27,404 nucleotides of DNA from Saccoglossus kowalevskii (lineage: Eukaryota > Hemichordata > Enteropneusta > Harrimaniidae), in contig NW_003135837.1 in the NCBI RefSeq assembly GCF_000003605.2, positions 263,258 to 290,661 of the forward strand, in the 5' to 3' direction. Of the stretch, positions 8,801 through 16,824 are shown in pieces (the stretch's first letter is position 1; each line of letters begins with the position of its first letter). The notes below the pieces were generated by a model. It was not told the origin of the DNA, searched no databases, and was given only the letters and a program-made list of their open reading frames with translations. The translations under genes were made by a program, and so were the position numbers.

Positions 8801-11800
8801 GAAGACTGTGGCCACATGTGATCCCTGGCCAATCTGAATTTTATGGTTGCCAGAGGATCTGCTCCCCAGGGTAAGAGGGGCATGGCCATGGCATGAGGGC
8901 GCTGGGCCCCTGTTACCTTGTTTAAAAATATCCCTGACCATTTCCAAGAGCATTATATCCATGTTAATTTTTTCTCCATATTCTTGTGGCTGTGGTTGAC
9001 TTTTAAACATGTCTTGAATCTGCCCATGGAGACTGTTCATGGAGATAAGAAAAAACGAACAACATATTAACAAACAACATCCAGGTACTTTAATGACGTT
9101 TTAGGCTATGTTCATTTGAAGGTCGATCATAGTCAGTTATTGAATACATCTGCCATCAAAATGGCGGCGACTATATCAGGTAGTATATGGGATCTTAACT
9201 CTCTTAATTTTTTCTCATTTTTTTTTCATTATTTGAAAAAGTGTACGTAACTGCTACTATGTGGCCAAACAATATTGACATGATTGACCTTTGACCTTTT
9301 CTTTAACTGCTTTGAAATCTTATTAATTGATATGAAATTGAAGAGTCAGTTATGTATCTCTTGGTTAGGAATGTCACATTTTCTTTTTTTTACAGAAACT
9401 TAACAATCCACCGGATGACGTAGCTGACCGCCCTGGAAGATTCCCTAAAACTGTAGCCCGAAAATTCATCCCTGGTATCACTGGTGATAAGCATCCTCAT
9501 CAGCATGGTGACATACAAAAGGAAATTGAAGACGATAGCAGAGTAAAGAAGAGAAGAAAGAGGAGTAATGACAATTCAAGTAGTGATGAGAGTGACGCTA
9601 AAAAGAGAAAAAAAGAAAGTGAAGCAGTTCAAGGACCGTCAGAGAAAACAAATGAGAACATAGAAAATTAGATTTTGTGAAAGATAATGATAGACAAGTG
9701 AAAGAGAAACCTGGGAATAGAAAGGACACAGATAAACATGGAAAAGACAAGAATAAACATCGAAAGGATGAAGATAGGAAAGACAAGGATAGATATGAGA
9801 AAGATACTAATAAAGATGATTCACAGATAAAAAGTGATGGAAAAGATGGCAATAAACGTAGAAAGGAGGATAAACCTTCCAAAGAAACAGATAGACACAA
9901 AACAGACAGGGATACATGTATAAAAGATGAGGAAAAGTTGTCAAGAAACCAAAGTGATAATAATGAAGACAGTGGCAAGAAAGACAAGGATGGACATGGA
10001 ATAGTGGAGGATAGTCATGACAAAAATAAAGATAAACTTAGGGAGAGCAAGAAAAGTGATGAACAAAAAAGAGAAAGATTGACAAAAGATAACACTGGTA
10101 TTTCAAAAAAACAACACAAACTTAAAACTCAAAATTCAGATGAGAGTGAAAGTGATGATAATCCTGATGATTTGAGCAAACAAAAACACCAAGAAGGAAA
10201 GTCACAAGGCATAAAAAGGAAACTCAAAGATGATGATGATAATTATAAAAAGAAAAGAAAACTGCAATCTCAAGTTGTGGAGGTAAAAAAGAAACGCAAA
10301 CGAAACAAATTAAAGAAGAAGAAAGCGGATCGAGTAAAGGAAAAGTCGAAAATCACACCAAAGATTCCTCAAATGCGAGTCATTCCTAAGTGAGTAAGGC
10401 TGTATATGTGTTGATCTAATATGATTTTACTAACACTGGATTGAAATGTATGCCGGATCCCTTAATTAATATAGGTTTTCCATTCTGTGTCAGTGCTGCA
10501 CCATAACACTGTATTTAATAGGCAATACACCCTAGTTAATCACAACAGTTAGGCTCTCCATTCTGGTTCAGCACTAGACCAGAATGTACATGCAGGCTTT
10601 CCTTTCCAGAAATTCACTTGTTTATTCTTCTCGCATTCACCCCCCCCCCCCCAAATAATTTCAAAATGTTCTCTGTCAAGAAGCAATTGCACTTTCAGTT
10701 GTGTGACTTGGTAAGGCCAAATGAAATTAGTTCAGTGTTTCTGGTAACCCTACGTAGTTGTTTTGTGTGTGTTGAGTGGGGGACGGGGGTTATTTATATT
10801 ACCGGTACCGGGGTAGGGATATTTGCTTGAATTATTTATTTCTATGCATACTATAAGGTTATTACGAGATACCTCAAAGTATGCACAAAGATAGTACAGT
10901 GGCAGTATCGACCGACGCGCAGCGAAGGTCGATGTGACAGCATACTGTCTGAGTCCATACTTTGAGGTATCTTCGTAATAACCTTATTATTATACATCTT
11001 TTCCCTTCAAGGATACATCATGGAAATGCCGAAATCCAAAAAGTTTAGAACAGAATCAGCGAACTTCTTTGTATGGAGTCCGGTCAAATCCTGGTGGCAG
11101 CCAGGTTTTTATTATTAGCGGATGCTTACGTGCGTAATCATTCCATATTTGGAATTCGCATGACCAAATATGGTAGTCTGAAAATACCCCGTAAAATACC
11201 GCAAAATTACGGCACGCTGTATGGCGTTACGGTGACAGATGTATATTAATACCTTCTATGCATACTACCTTATGTTGGATAAAAAAAATCACTTGGAAAA
11301 TAAGAAAATTAAAATTCCTGCCTTCCTATCCAGTATCGTTTTTAAACCTTTCCTGGAAACTGTTTTATTTGCCCTAACCCTGAGTTTGATCTTGATGTTT
11401 CAGTAATGCATTTCATTATAGGAAAGAATGGCTTGAGCTGAGAAATGAATACCTGCAGCTGCAGAAAGCTAACATGTCACAGTTAAAGAAGGACATGGCA
11501 GCTTTGAGAGGCAAGCAGTATGAAAAGAAACGCATTCCAATTGATCAGGAGAACCAAGAGAAAATAACAGAAATGCCTTTCACTGAAGGAGTTGTTGTGA
11601 AAGTTAAGAGCAGTAAGCCGATATCATCAAAGAAAGTACTTAGGGTAAGTTGTGTTCAGAAGAATATTGTCAGGTGTTCAGATGATTGTCAGGTGTTCAA
11701 ATGAATATTGTCAGGTGTTCAAATGAATATTGTCAGGTGTTCAAATGAATATTGTCAGGTGTTCAGATGAATATTGTCAGGTGTTCAAATGAATATTGTC

Positions 11801-14800
11801 AGGTGTTCAAATGAATATTGTCAGGTGTTGAAATGAATATTGTCATGTGTTTAAATGAATATTGTAAGGTGTTCAAATAAATATTGTAAGGTGTTTAAAT
11901 GAATATTGTCAGGTGTTGAAATGAATATTGTCATGTGTTCAAATGAATATTGTAAGGTGTTCAAATAAATATTGTAAGGTGTTTAAATGAATATTGTCAG
12001 GTGTTCAAATGAATATTGTCAGGTGTTCAAATGAATATTGTCAGGTGTTCAGATGAATATTGTCAGGTGTTCAGATGAATATTGTCAGGTGTTCAGATGA
12101 ATATTGTCAGGTGTTCAGATGAATATTGTAAGGTGTTCAAATGAATATTGTCAGGTGTTAAGATGAATATTGTCAGGTGTTCAGATGAATATTGTCAGGT
12201 GTTCAGATGAATATTGTCAGGTGTTCAGATGAATATTGTCAGGTGTTCAGATGAATATTGTAAGGTGTTCAAATGAATATTGTCAGGTGTTCAAATGAAT
12301 ATTGTCAGGTGTTCAAATGAATATTGTAAGGTGTTTAAATGAATATTGTAAGGTGTTTAAATGAATATTGTAAGGTGTTTAAATGAATATTGTAAGGTGT
12401 TTAAATGAATATTGTAAGGTGTTCAAATGAATATTATCAGGTGTTGAAATGAATATTGTCAGGTGTTCAAATGAATATTGTAAGGTGTTCAGATGATTGT
12501 CAGGTGTTCAAATGAACACTGTAAGATGTTAAAATGAATATTGTCAGGTGTTCAAATGAATATTGTAAGATGTTAAAATGAATATTGTCAGGTGTTGAAA
12601 TGAACATTGTCAGGTGTTGAAATGAACATTGTCAGGTGTTGAAATGAACATTGTCAGGTGTTGAAATGAACATTGTCAGGTGTTGAAATGAACTATTGTT
12701 CAGGTGTTGAAATGAATATTTTCAGGTGTTGAAATGAATATTTTCAGGTGTTGAAATGAATATTGTCAGGTGTTTAAATGAATATTGTCAGGTGTTTAAA
12801 TGAATATTGTCAGGTGTTTAAATGAATATTGTCAGGTGTTCAGATGAATATTGTCAGGTGTTCAGATGAATATTGTAAGGTGTTCAAAGGAATATTGTAA
12901 GGTGTTCAAAGGAATATTGTAAGGTGTTCAAAGGAATATTGTCAGGTGTTCAAAGGAATATTGTCTGGTGTTCAGATAATTATTATCAGGTGTTGAAAGG
13001 ATATCAGATGTTCAAATGAATATTATCAGGTGTTCAAATGAATATTGTCAGGTCATTAAATGAATATTCTCCAGGTGTTCAAATGAATATTGTCTGGTAT
13101 TTAAATGAATATTGTCAGGTGTTCGGAGGAATATTGTCTGGTGTTCAGATAATTATTTTCGGGTGTTCAAAGGATATCAGGTGTTCAAATAAATATCAGG
13201 TCTTCAAATGAATATTGTCAGGTAATTAAATGAATATTGTCCAGGTGTTCAAAGGAATATTGTCTGGTGTTCAGATAATTATTTTTGGGTGTTCAAAGGA
13301 TATCAGGTGTTCAAATGAGTATTGTCTGATGTTCAGAGGAATATTGTTAGGTGTTCTATTTAGATGTGTTGCACTTTTTATTAAAACAGTTGCATTTTGG
13401 TGGTTATCTCAATTGTTTGATGATGAAGGGTGCTGCAATGATTTTCTTGTTTGGAAAAATAGTCAATGTAAGTATGGCTGAAATCGTCAAAATATAACCA
13501 CAACTAATTTTTCAGGCTAAAGTATTTATCTACCTCAGTAGAGCTAAAAAAGACTGATTTTACATGTTAATATTTTATTCATTTGTATGACTATACATCA
13601 TCATGTTTACTGAGCTTAGAAGACTGCATAAGGCACCATATTGTTGGGAGAGGGATTATTGCTGTTATCTTATTTCAGCATTCTTGCTATGAAAACAACA
13701 CAAAAATGGTCAAATGTCAGGAAAAACAAAATTAAACTTGCAATGACGCGTCGTGAATGTGCTTGGAGCAAAAAATAATGAGCCCTGGAATCAGCATTTT
13801 GCCAATTGAAATAAAGTGATAAATCCTATCTTGACATTATGGGAATTACATTTTGTTTTCAAATTTTATTTCTTTTTCCTTTCCTGTCTAGATATCATAA
13901 TGTTTGTCATTTCAGTTAATTTCCCCAGCATAAAACACAATTAAAGCTAATTTCCAAAAGACGCTGGTTTAGTATCTATATTTGATATTCATATTCTGGG
14001 GCATACCCTCAAAAAACCAAAACCCATTTATCATCCAATCACAATGTATTCATAGCATTGGTATAATATAATTGTTTGTTTGTTTCTGAAGGAGCTATTC
14101 GCTGCTATATCACCAGTGGCATACATTGACTTCAAAGATGAAGACACAACTGGATTTGTGAGGTTTCAAACTCAAGAGGGCGCTAAACTAGTTGTTGAAC
14201 AGTTTTCCCCAGCTGGAAAAGAAGCCAAACTTTATACAACTCTACTTAAAGGTAAACACAATTATAACCCCCCTCCTCTCTCCAAAAAAATTAGCTAAAA
14301 AATCATGTTTTTTATTTTACTTGTGCAGAATGTTTTTTCTACACATTAAAATCAATCCCATAACACTTTTCAGTGCTTTTTACTCTCCAGTCATTTCAAA
14401 AGGATGAGGTGTTCTCCATTGATAAGAGACGTAATTCCTGCACAGGAAAACAAAACAAAATGAATATAAATGGTTCATATACGACAATAACAATGTCATA
14501 TTTTGAAAATTTGATCAATGGTTCTTGTTTTGTTTCAAGGTGATGATGAAAAAAAATACTGGGAGAAGATAAACTTAGATAGAAATACCAAACTGAGTTC
14601 TGGCGGTAGTAAAAAGAAAAGATGTAAAAAGAAAGGAATTGAGAAGGTGAGTGTTACAACTAGACTATTCACATTGGAGATTTGTCTAAACTACACAGTT
14701 CCAATTTTGTTTATAGGCGTCTTTTCTGCGAAGAATAGATTGGAAAAGGGGTATGCCTTTGAAAGAAGTTAGTCTGCATATTAAAAATGTTTTTTCGAAT

Positions 14801-16824
14801 TTAAAATTTTTAAACTCTTGTGTTCTTGCAAATGATCTACTTCTGCAGAGAAACTTACATGTCAATATGTCAACATCAATATATTTTGAGATACTTGATT
14901 GGATAGAACTATGCATTCATTCTGAGTCATTGTGACATGCTATCTTGCAAATATAGAATATTATTATACATCTGTCACTCTAACGCCATAGGTTACAGCG
15001 TGCCTTAATTTTGCAGTATTGCACTGGATATTTTCATCCTACCATATTAGGAAACACAAATTCCAAATATGGAACGATTAGCGGTACGCGTGCAAGCGTT
15101 CTCTAATAATAATTATAATAATAATAATAATAAAAAAAACATGGCTCCCTCCAGAGTTTGACCGAACCCTACACAAAGAAGTTTTCTAAACATTTTGGAT
15201 TTCAACATTGTCATGATGTATTCCTAGAAGGAAAAGATGTATAATAATAATAAGGTTATTATGAGGATACTGCAAAGTATGCACTCAGACAGTATGGGGT
15301 TGCATCAATCTCCTTTGCGTGTCAGCCAATACTCTTTCTGCATACTTTGCAGTATCCTCGTTATAACTTCATAATATAGTATGGTGCAAAAAAGTAATGT
15401 TCAGTAGGGTTTTGTTTTTCTTAATATTCTCCAATACTCGGGCTTTATATATCTCATATGCATCAACCATCACACTTGGTCCTCACCATAATGTATATCT
15501 GTTATATATGCAATAACAATGCATTTAAGGTATGCCAGTCAGTGAACGTTAACTCAACACACGTTAACTCAACACACGTTAACTCAACAAACGTTAACTC
15601 AACACACGTTAACTCAACACACGTTAACTCAACACATGTTAACTCAACACACGTTAACTCAACACACGTTAACTCAACACACATTAACTCAACACAGCCC
15701 AAATTCTATTCATGCATCATGCTAAATCGGATCAGATACACCCTCTGTAAACATATTGCAATATCAACTACACATGAAAACTATGCACACCTAGGCTCAG
15801 ATGTAGACACTACACTGCCTTTTTTCATGATATTCATTGTGAAATGTTTGAAATTTACTCTGCAGGTAATTTTGTCTATTTGGCCTTCTCGCATTAACCT
15901 TTTCATCACCAGTTCCATCTTTTCATTATTACACTTCACAAAATAGTCCCATTCATAATCTGCACTTTCCTTCAGAAGATTCGGACAAAAATAGCCCAAA
16001 TTTTTTGAGACAGAACAGAAAATTTACTCCAATTTTGTCTGTTTGCTCTAAAATTAGGGTTCATATCCAGAAATATTGAAGAATATATGAAAAAAGTGAT
16101 AATAATTTGAGCGACAATGTCTGGTGGTGAAAATGTTAAATGCTAATATCTGGGTGATAAAGTTTGTGTGTCGTAGTCGTGCCATTTTTGTTTTGGTTGG
16201 TCACTCACCTGGTACCATTGGTTTATTTTAATATTCTTATGCCCTTGTACTGGCAATATATGTCCTATGAGGAGTATTTTAAACACCATCTTAGCCAAAG
16301 TTCATTAATTCATCTGTTATCTCATCATTTTATATCTTGGCAGAATTTCCTGAATTAAAACTGTATTCACTGTCAATGAATGTCAAATGGCATGTACTCT
16401 GCGTCTGTCGCATGGTTTTATCAGTTATGCCCTGACGTGATATAACACAACAAAGTCTGTTAGTTTAAATTTTAAATTGATCCAAGTTGTTAGAGGAACA
16501 CTGATTGATGGGAATCAGATTCTTGGTGTGCACAATCAAATTTAACTGAGTTCAACACAATCACATGCAGGTTTGTGGGACTGCTTCAACAAATCTGGAT
16601 AACTTGAACATACTAAATTGTGTTTGATTTCAGATTTCAACGTCGCCATCAAATATCGTGGTACTTGTGTTTTTTTTCATGTTAATTTTGTTGCACATTT
16701 TAAGATACTGGTACTTATAACTTTCTTTCTATCATTGTTGTTGCAGGTACTTGCTAAAGCTAGTAGACTTTCAACTTCACTACGTACTGGTACTGCCTCA
16801 CATATACGCTTTCAGGAAGATTAA
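5590..16824 (+). CDS. LARP7: La-related protein 7 (7SK snRNP component), whole coding span
   Basis: Eight coding exons: 5590-5868, 6613-6696, 7152-7316, 9396-10389, 11422-11644, 14092-14251, 14540-14646 and 16747-16824, all with GT-AG borders and matching phases. In vertebrates LARP7 binds the U-rich 3' end of 7SK RNA and, with MePCE and HEXIM, holds P-TEFb (CDK9/cyclin T) inactive in the nucleus; it also aids U6 snRNA modification. Domain order matches human LARP7: La motif (residues about 20-110), RRM1 (about 117-185), charged linker, xRRM (about 560-655) and a C-terminal HIRF tail. The exon lengths sum to 2090, one base short of a multiple of three, because exon 5 contains a frame break. 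If corrected the protein would be about 696 residues, longer than the human 582, with the extra length in the linker. Start: ATG 5590, or 5599 three codons later. Confidence 0.95.
5869..6612 (+). other. LARP7 intron 2, containing a foldback element
   Basis: A 744 bp intron. Most of its middle is an inverted-repeat element (about 6063-6390) described separately. The remainder is AT-rich without visible signals. Confidence 0.8.
6063..6390. mobile_element. Foldback element with ~100-bp imperfect arms
   Basis: The left arm (about 6079-6180, GAATTGTTC-GAGTTAC...AGTTACAAAAA...TTGCGAAACCA) pairs imperfectly with the right arm (about 6285-6383, ...TTTTTGTAACT...GTAACTCGGAACAATTC). Possible 7-bp flanking duplicates ATTCAAA lie at 6056-6062 and 6391-6397, but the ends are not sharply defined. 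No transposase. It looks like a MITE or foldback element; class unknown. Confidence 0.65.
6613..6696 (+). CDS. LARP7: LARP7 exon 3: La motif end, linker and first RRM1 strand
   Basis: 28 codons between AAATATTCTAG and GCG|GTAAGT. They read VNLEGNKIGRKKPLSAPKYN then DDLTVYA. The first part matches the VELDLEGTRIRRKKPLG segment of human LARP7, and DLTVYA begins the first beta strand of RRM1. Phase 0 at both ends. Confidence 0.93.
6697..7151 (+). other. LARP7 intron 3
   Basis: 455 bp. Between 6757 and 6915 are three related short phrases (GCGGCTTCTATTA, GCGTTTTTTATTAGAGCATCTA, GCGACATCTATTAGGGATGC/AGCTTCTAATAGAG) that look like a decayed local repeat. No exon seen. Confidence 0.7.
7152..7316 (+). 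CDS. LARP7: LARP7 exon 4: RRM1 core
   Basis: 55 codons from GCACAG| to AAG|GTAAGG. They cover helix 1 (EWLKTVFDAYG), strand 2 (VTYVSIPRYK), the TTGDIKGFAFIEF RNP1 strand and helix 2 (TPQEAQLACK). GDxKGFAFIEF is the canonical RNP1 motif. The human counterpart reads TGDPKGFAFVEF. The La motif and RRM1 act together as the La module that binds the terminal uridines. Confidence 0.95.
7676..7700. repeat. Short hairpin at the edge of the HINE-like element
   Basis: GGTGGAGA (7677-7684) is the exact complement of TCTCCACC (7693-7700), with an 8-base loop. It lies immediately beside the hairpin at 7717-7747. Confidence 0.6.
7716..8706. mobile_element. Helentron/HINE-like element: inverted ends, terminal hairpin, ~150 bp tandem core
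   Basis: Perfect 12-bp inverted ends TAGCTCCGCTGT (7716-7727) and ACAGCGGAGCTA (8695-8706) bracket the element. At the left end is a strong hairpin (7717-7747: stem AGCTCCGC/GCGGAGCT, TG bulge, inner stem TCGAC/GTCGA, loop TTT). Next comes a GTCGTCGTC tract, then six units that each begin CGACTTCTTGTTGAAAA, at about 7801, 7942, 8099, 8249, 8405 and 8562 (spacing 141-157). Subterminal inverted repeats, a hairpin at one end and a tandem core are the hallmarks of Helentron-associated elements, although DNA transposons with internal satellites are an alternative. No Rep/helicase is present. Confidence 0.7.
7801..8680. repeat. Tandem array, six ~150 bp units
   Basis: Units are far more alike than in the 1147-2000 array. 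Shared blocks are CTTGTTGAAAACCGCAAGTC, TTGCTTTGATATTACATATA, GGTACTACATGT, CCTCTCTCAGATTTGTTCAT, GATATCTTTAATTCTCTAAT and GGTAAAAAGTGAT. The first and last units are the most diverged. This suggests recent unit turnover in the middle. Confidence 0.9.
9396..10389 (+). CDS. LARP7: LARP7 exon 5: end of RRM1 and long charged linker, with a frame break
   Basis: Starts after TTTTTTTACAG in phase 0 with KLNNPPDDV and GRFPKTVARKFIP, matching LNNPPEE...GIFPKTVKNKPIP of human LARP7. The frame continues through KKRRKRSN and SSSDESD to a TAG at 9669-9671. A second frame, offset by one base, is open from 9656 to the stop at 10391 and encodes 230-plus residues rich in Lys, Asp, Glu and Arg. It ends MRVIPK, like the IPLRVLSK of human LARP7. 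The donor is CTAA|GTGAGT at 10390. One missing base near 9656-9671 would reconcile the two frames. No plausible intron fits. The linker is likely disordered and nuclear (several KKKRK-type signals). Confidence 0.9.
9669..9671 (+). other. LARP7: Premature in-frame stop / one-base frame break in LARP7
   Basis: Frame 0 ends at this TAG (GAA-AAT-TAG), while the continuing coding frame is the -1 frame, whose last upstream stop is TGA at 9653-9655. The switch must therefore occur between 9656 and 9671. It could be a sequencing or assembly deletion in an A/T-rich stretch, a polymorphism, or a genuine frameshift. No standard slippery heptamer is visible. Confidence 0.75.
10390..11421 (+). other. LARP7 intron 5
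   Basis: Bounded by GTGAGT and TTCATTATAG. It contains a 14-base C tract at about 10639, a GC-richer patch (ACCGGTACCGGGG, 10800-10814) and foldback repeat copy 1 (10854-11253). Confidence 0.85.
10854..11253 (+). mobile_element. ~400 bp foldback repeat, copy 1
   Basis: The first of three copies in the window (others at 14957-15372, inverted, and about 24015-24380). It has two parts. A foldback head (10855-10985) has ~30-bp arms, AAGGTTATTACGA...CCTCAAAGTATG and the reverse complement. A ~260 bp tail begins TATTATACATCTTTT and ends GGTGACAGATGTATA, so the tail itself has short inverted ends. The element is flanked by a perfect 14-bp direct repeat, TTCTATGCATACTA (10840-10853 and 11254-11267), which is probably a target-site duplication. 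No coding potential. Confidence 0.85.
11422..11644 (+). CDS. LARP7: LARP7 exon 6: linker helix and first xRRM strand
   Basis: Acceptor TTCATTATAG, donor AGG|GTAAGT. The split Lys codon joins exon 5. KEWLELRNEYLQLQKANMSQ aligns with [20 protein letters not shown] of human LARP7, a conserved helical segment before the C-terminal domain. Later, FTEGVVVKV then SKPISSKKVLR corresponds to [22 protein letters not shown], the first beta strand and loop of the xRRM. Phase 0 at the end. Confidence 0.95.
11645..14091 (+). other. LARP7 intron 6
   Basis: 2.45 kb, from GTAAGT to TTTCTGAAG. The first 1.7 kb is a 22-bp minisatellite. The remaining 13350-14090 is ordinary AT-rich sequence in which I see no exon. 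Confidence 0.9.
11652..13347 (+). repeat. 22-bp minisatellite, about 75 units
   Basis: The unit is approximately GTCAGGTGTTCAAATGAATATT. Variants include CAAAT/CAGAT/GAAAT/TTAAAT and GTCAGG/GTAAGG. Copies are homogenised in blocks (for example TTGAAATGAACATT at 12595-12690 and TTTAAATG at 12330-12410), showing local expansion of sub-variants. Units near the right edge (12960-13340) are most decayed. The array begins within ten bases of the exon 6 donor. A 22-bp period is not divisible by three, so it is not coding; no unique spacers, so it is not a CRISPR array. Confidence 0.97.
14092..14251 (+). CDS. LARP7: LARP7 exon 7: xRRM core
   Basis: Acceptor TTCTGAAG, donor AAAG|GTAAAC. ELFAAISPVAYIDFKDEDTT then GFVRFQTQEGAKLVVEQF corresponds to [20 protein letters not shown] and HARFKTPEDAQAVI in human LARP7. 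The Y-x-D strand and the G-F-V-R-F strand supply the aromatic, Asp and Arg positions used by the atypical xRRM to clamp 7SK stem-loop 4. All are present, so the RNA-binding function looks intact. The exon ends in phase 1. Confidence 0.95.
14252..14539 (+). other. LARP7 intron 7
   Basis: A 288 bp intron from GTAAAC to TGTTTCAAG, without recognisable elements. Confidence 0.85.
14540..14646 (+). CDS. LARP7: LARP7 exon 8: xRRM helix 3 and basic tail
   Basis: Encodes GDDEKKYWEKINLDRNTKLS followed by a basic run (KKKRCKKKGIEK). It matches [20 protein letters not shown] in human LARP7, the extra helix (alpha-3x) that defines the extended RRM. Donor AAG|GTGAGT, phase 0. Confidence 0.95.
14957..15372 (-). 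mobile_element. ~400 bp foldback repeat, copy 2 (inverted)
   Basis: Same family as 10854-11253 but in the opposite orientation: the tail comes first (TTATTATACATCTGTCAC) and the foldback head last (about 15248-15369, arms AAGGTTATTATGAGGATACT / AGTATCCTCGTTATAACTT). It contains an expanded ATA-type run at about 15107-15135. It is flanked by 7-bp AATATAG at 14950-14956 and 15373-15379. Confidence 0.82.
15548..15697. repeat. 15-bp minisatellite, ten units
   Basis: Ten near-perfect copies of GTTAACTCAACACAC, with single substitutions in three units and a changed first base in the last. Each unit starts with the GTTAAC palindrome. Because 15 is a multiple of three the array reads open in several frames on both strands (for example a VNSTH repeat), which is a repeat artefact rather than evidence of a protein. 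Confidence 0.97.
15781..15999 (-). pseudogene. Isolated WWE-domain-like coding fragment
   Basis: A 72-codon minus-strand open fragment with protein-like composition: SADYEWDYFVKCNNEKMEL, then MKRLMREGQIDKITCRV and NFKHFTMNIMKKGSV. The spacing of an aromatic-W start, an N-x-x-x-E helix, an acidic/basic turn and a final F-x-x-F-x-M-N-I-M-K strand resembles the second half of WWE domains (Y-T-I-D-F-x-x-M). No ATG, flanking exon or clear splice pair is evident, and it sits antisense in a LARP7 intron. I read it as a gene relic or transposon-carried fragment. The family match is by eye only. Confidence 0.3.
16747..16824 (+). CDS. LARP7: LARP7 exon 9: C-terminal tail and stop
   Basis: Acceptor TTGTTGCAG. 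Reads VLAKASRLSTSLRTGTASHI-RFQED and stops at TAA 16822-16824. The end S-H-I-R-F-Q-E-D matches K-H-I-R-F-S-E-Y-D at the end of human LARP7, a conserved terminal motif that confirms the gene and the stop. Confidence 0.95.
   Translation, partial: VLAKASRLSTSLRTGTASHIRFQED

Larger units (their letters stand above)
7317..9395 (+). other. LARP7 intron 4
   Basis: About 2.1 kb, from GTAAGG to TTTTTTTACAG. It contains a HINE-like element with ~150 bp tandem units (about 7716-8706) and, at 9160, a short CpG-bearing block AAAATGGCGGCG. The rest (7320-7600, 8710-9150, 9200-9390) shows nothing I can name. Confidence 0.8.
14647..16746 (+). other. LARP7 intron 8
   Basis: 2.1 kb, from GTGAGT to TTGTTGCAG. 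It contains foldback repeat copy 2 in inverted orientation (14957-15372), a 15-bp minisatellite (15548-15697) and, on the minus strand, a WWE-like open fragment (15781-15999). The stretch 16000-16740 shows nothing identifiable. Confidence 0.85.

Noticed and set aside
9628-9671. Tiny intron joining the two LARP7 linker frames
   Set aside because: Any GT-AG pair that fixes the frame would be under ~60 bases, without branch or pyrimidine tract, and no other intron here is below 280 bases.
9656-9671. Programmed -1 frameshift
   Set aside because: GAA-AAT-TAG is not a recognised slippery heptamer, and I see no obvious downstream stem or pseudoknot; a missing base is simpler.
9598-9987. Ser/Leu/Phe-rich minus-strand open frame
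   Set aside because: It is the complement of the Lys/Asp-rich LARP7 linker; such composition keeps the antisense strand free of stops.
11652-13347. CRISPR-like repeat array
   Set aside because: The 22-bp units are directly contiguous with no unique spacers, and the sequence is intronic in an animal gene.
15458-15946. 162-codon open frame with VNSTH repeats
   Set aside because: It is produced by the 15-bp satellite read in phase; both strands are open for the same reason and flanking residues show no protein signal.
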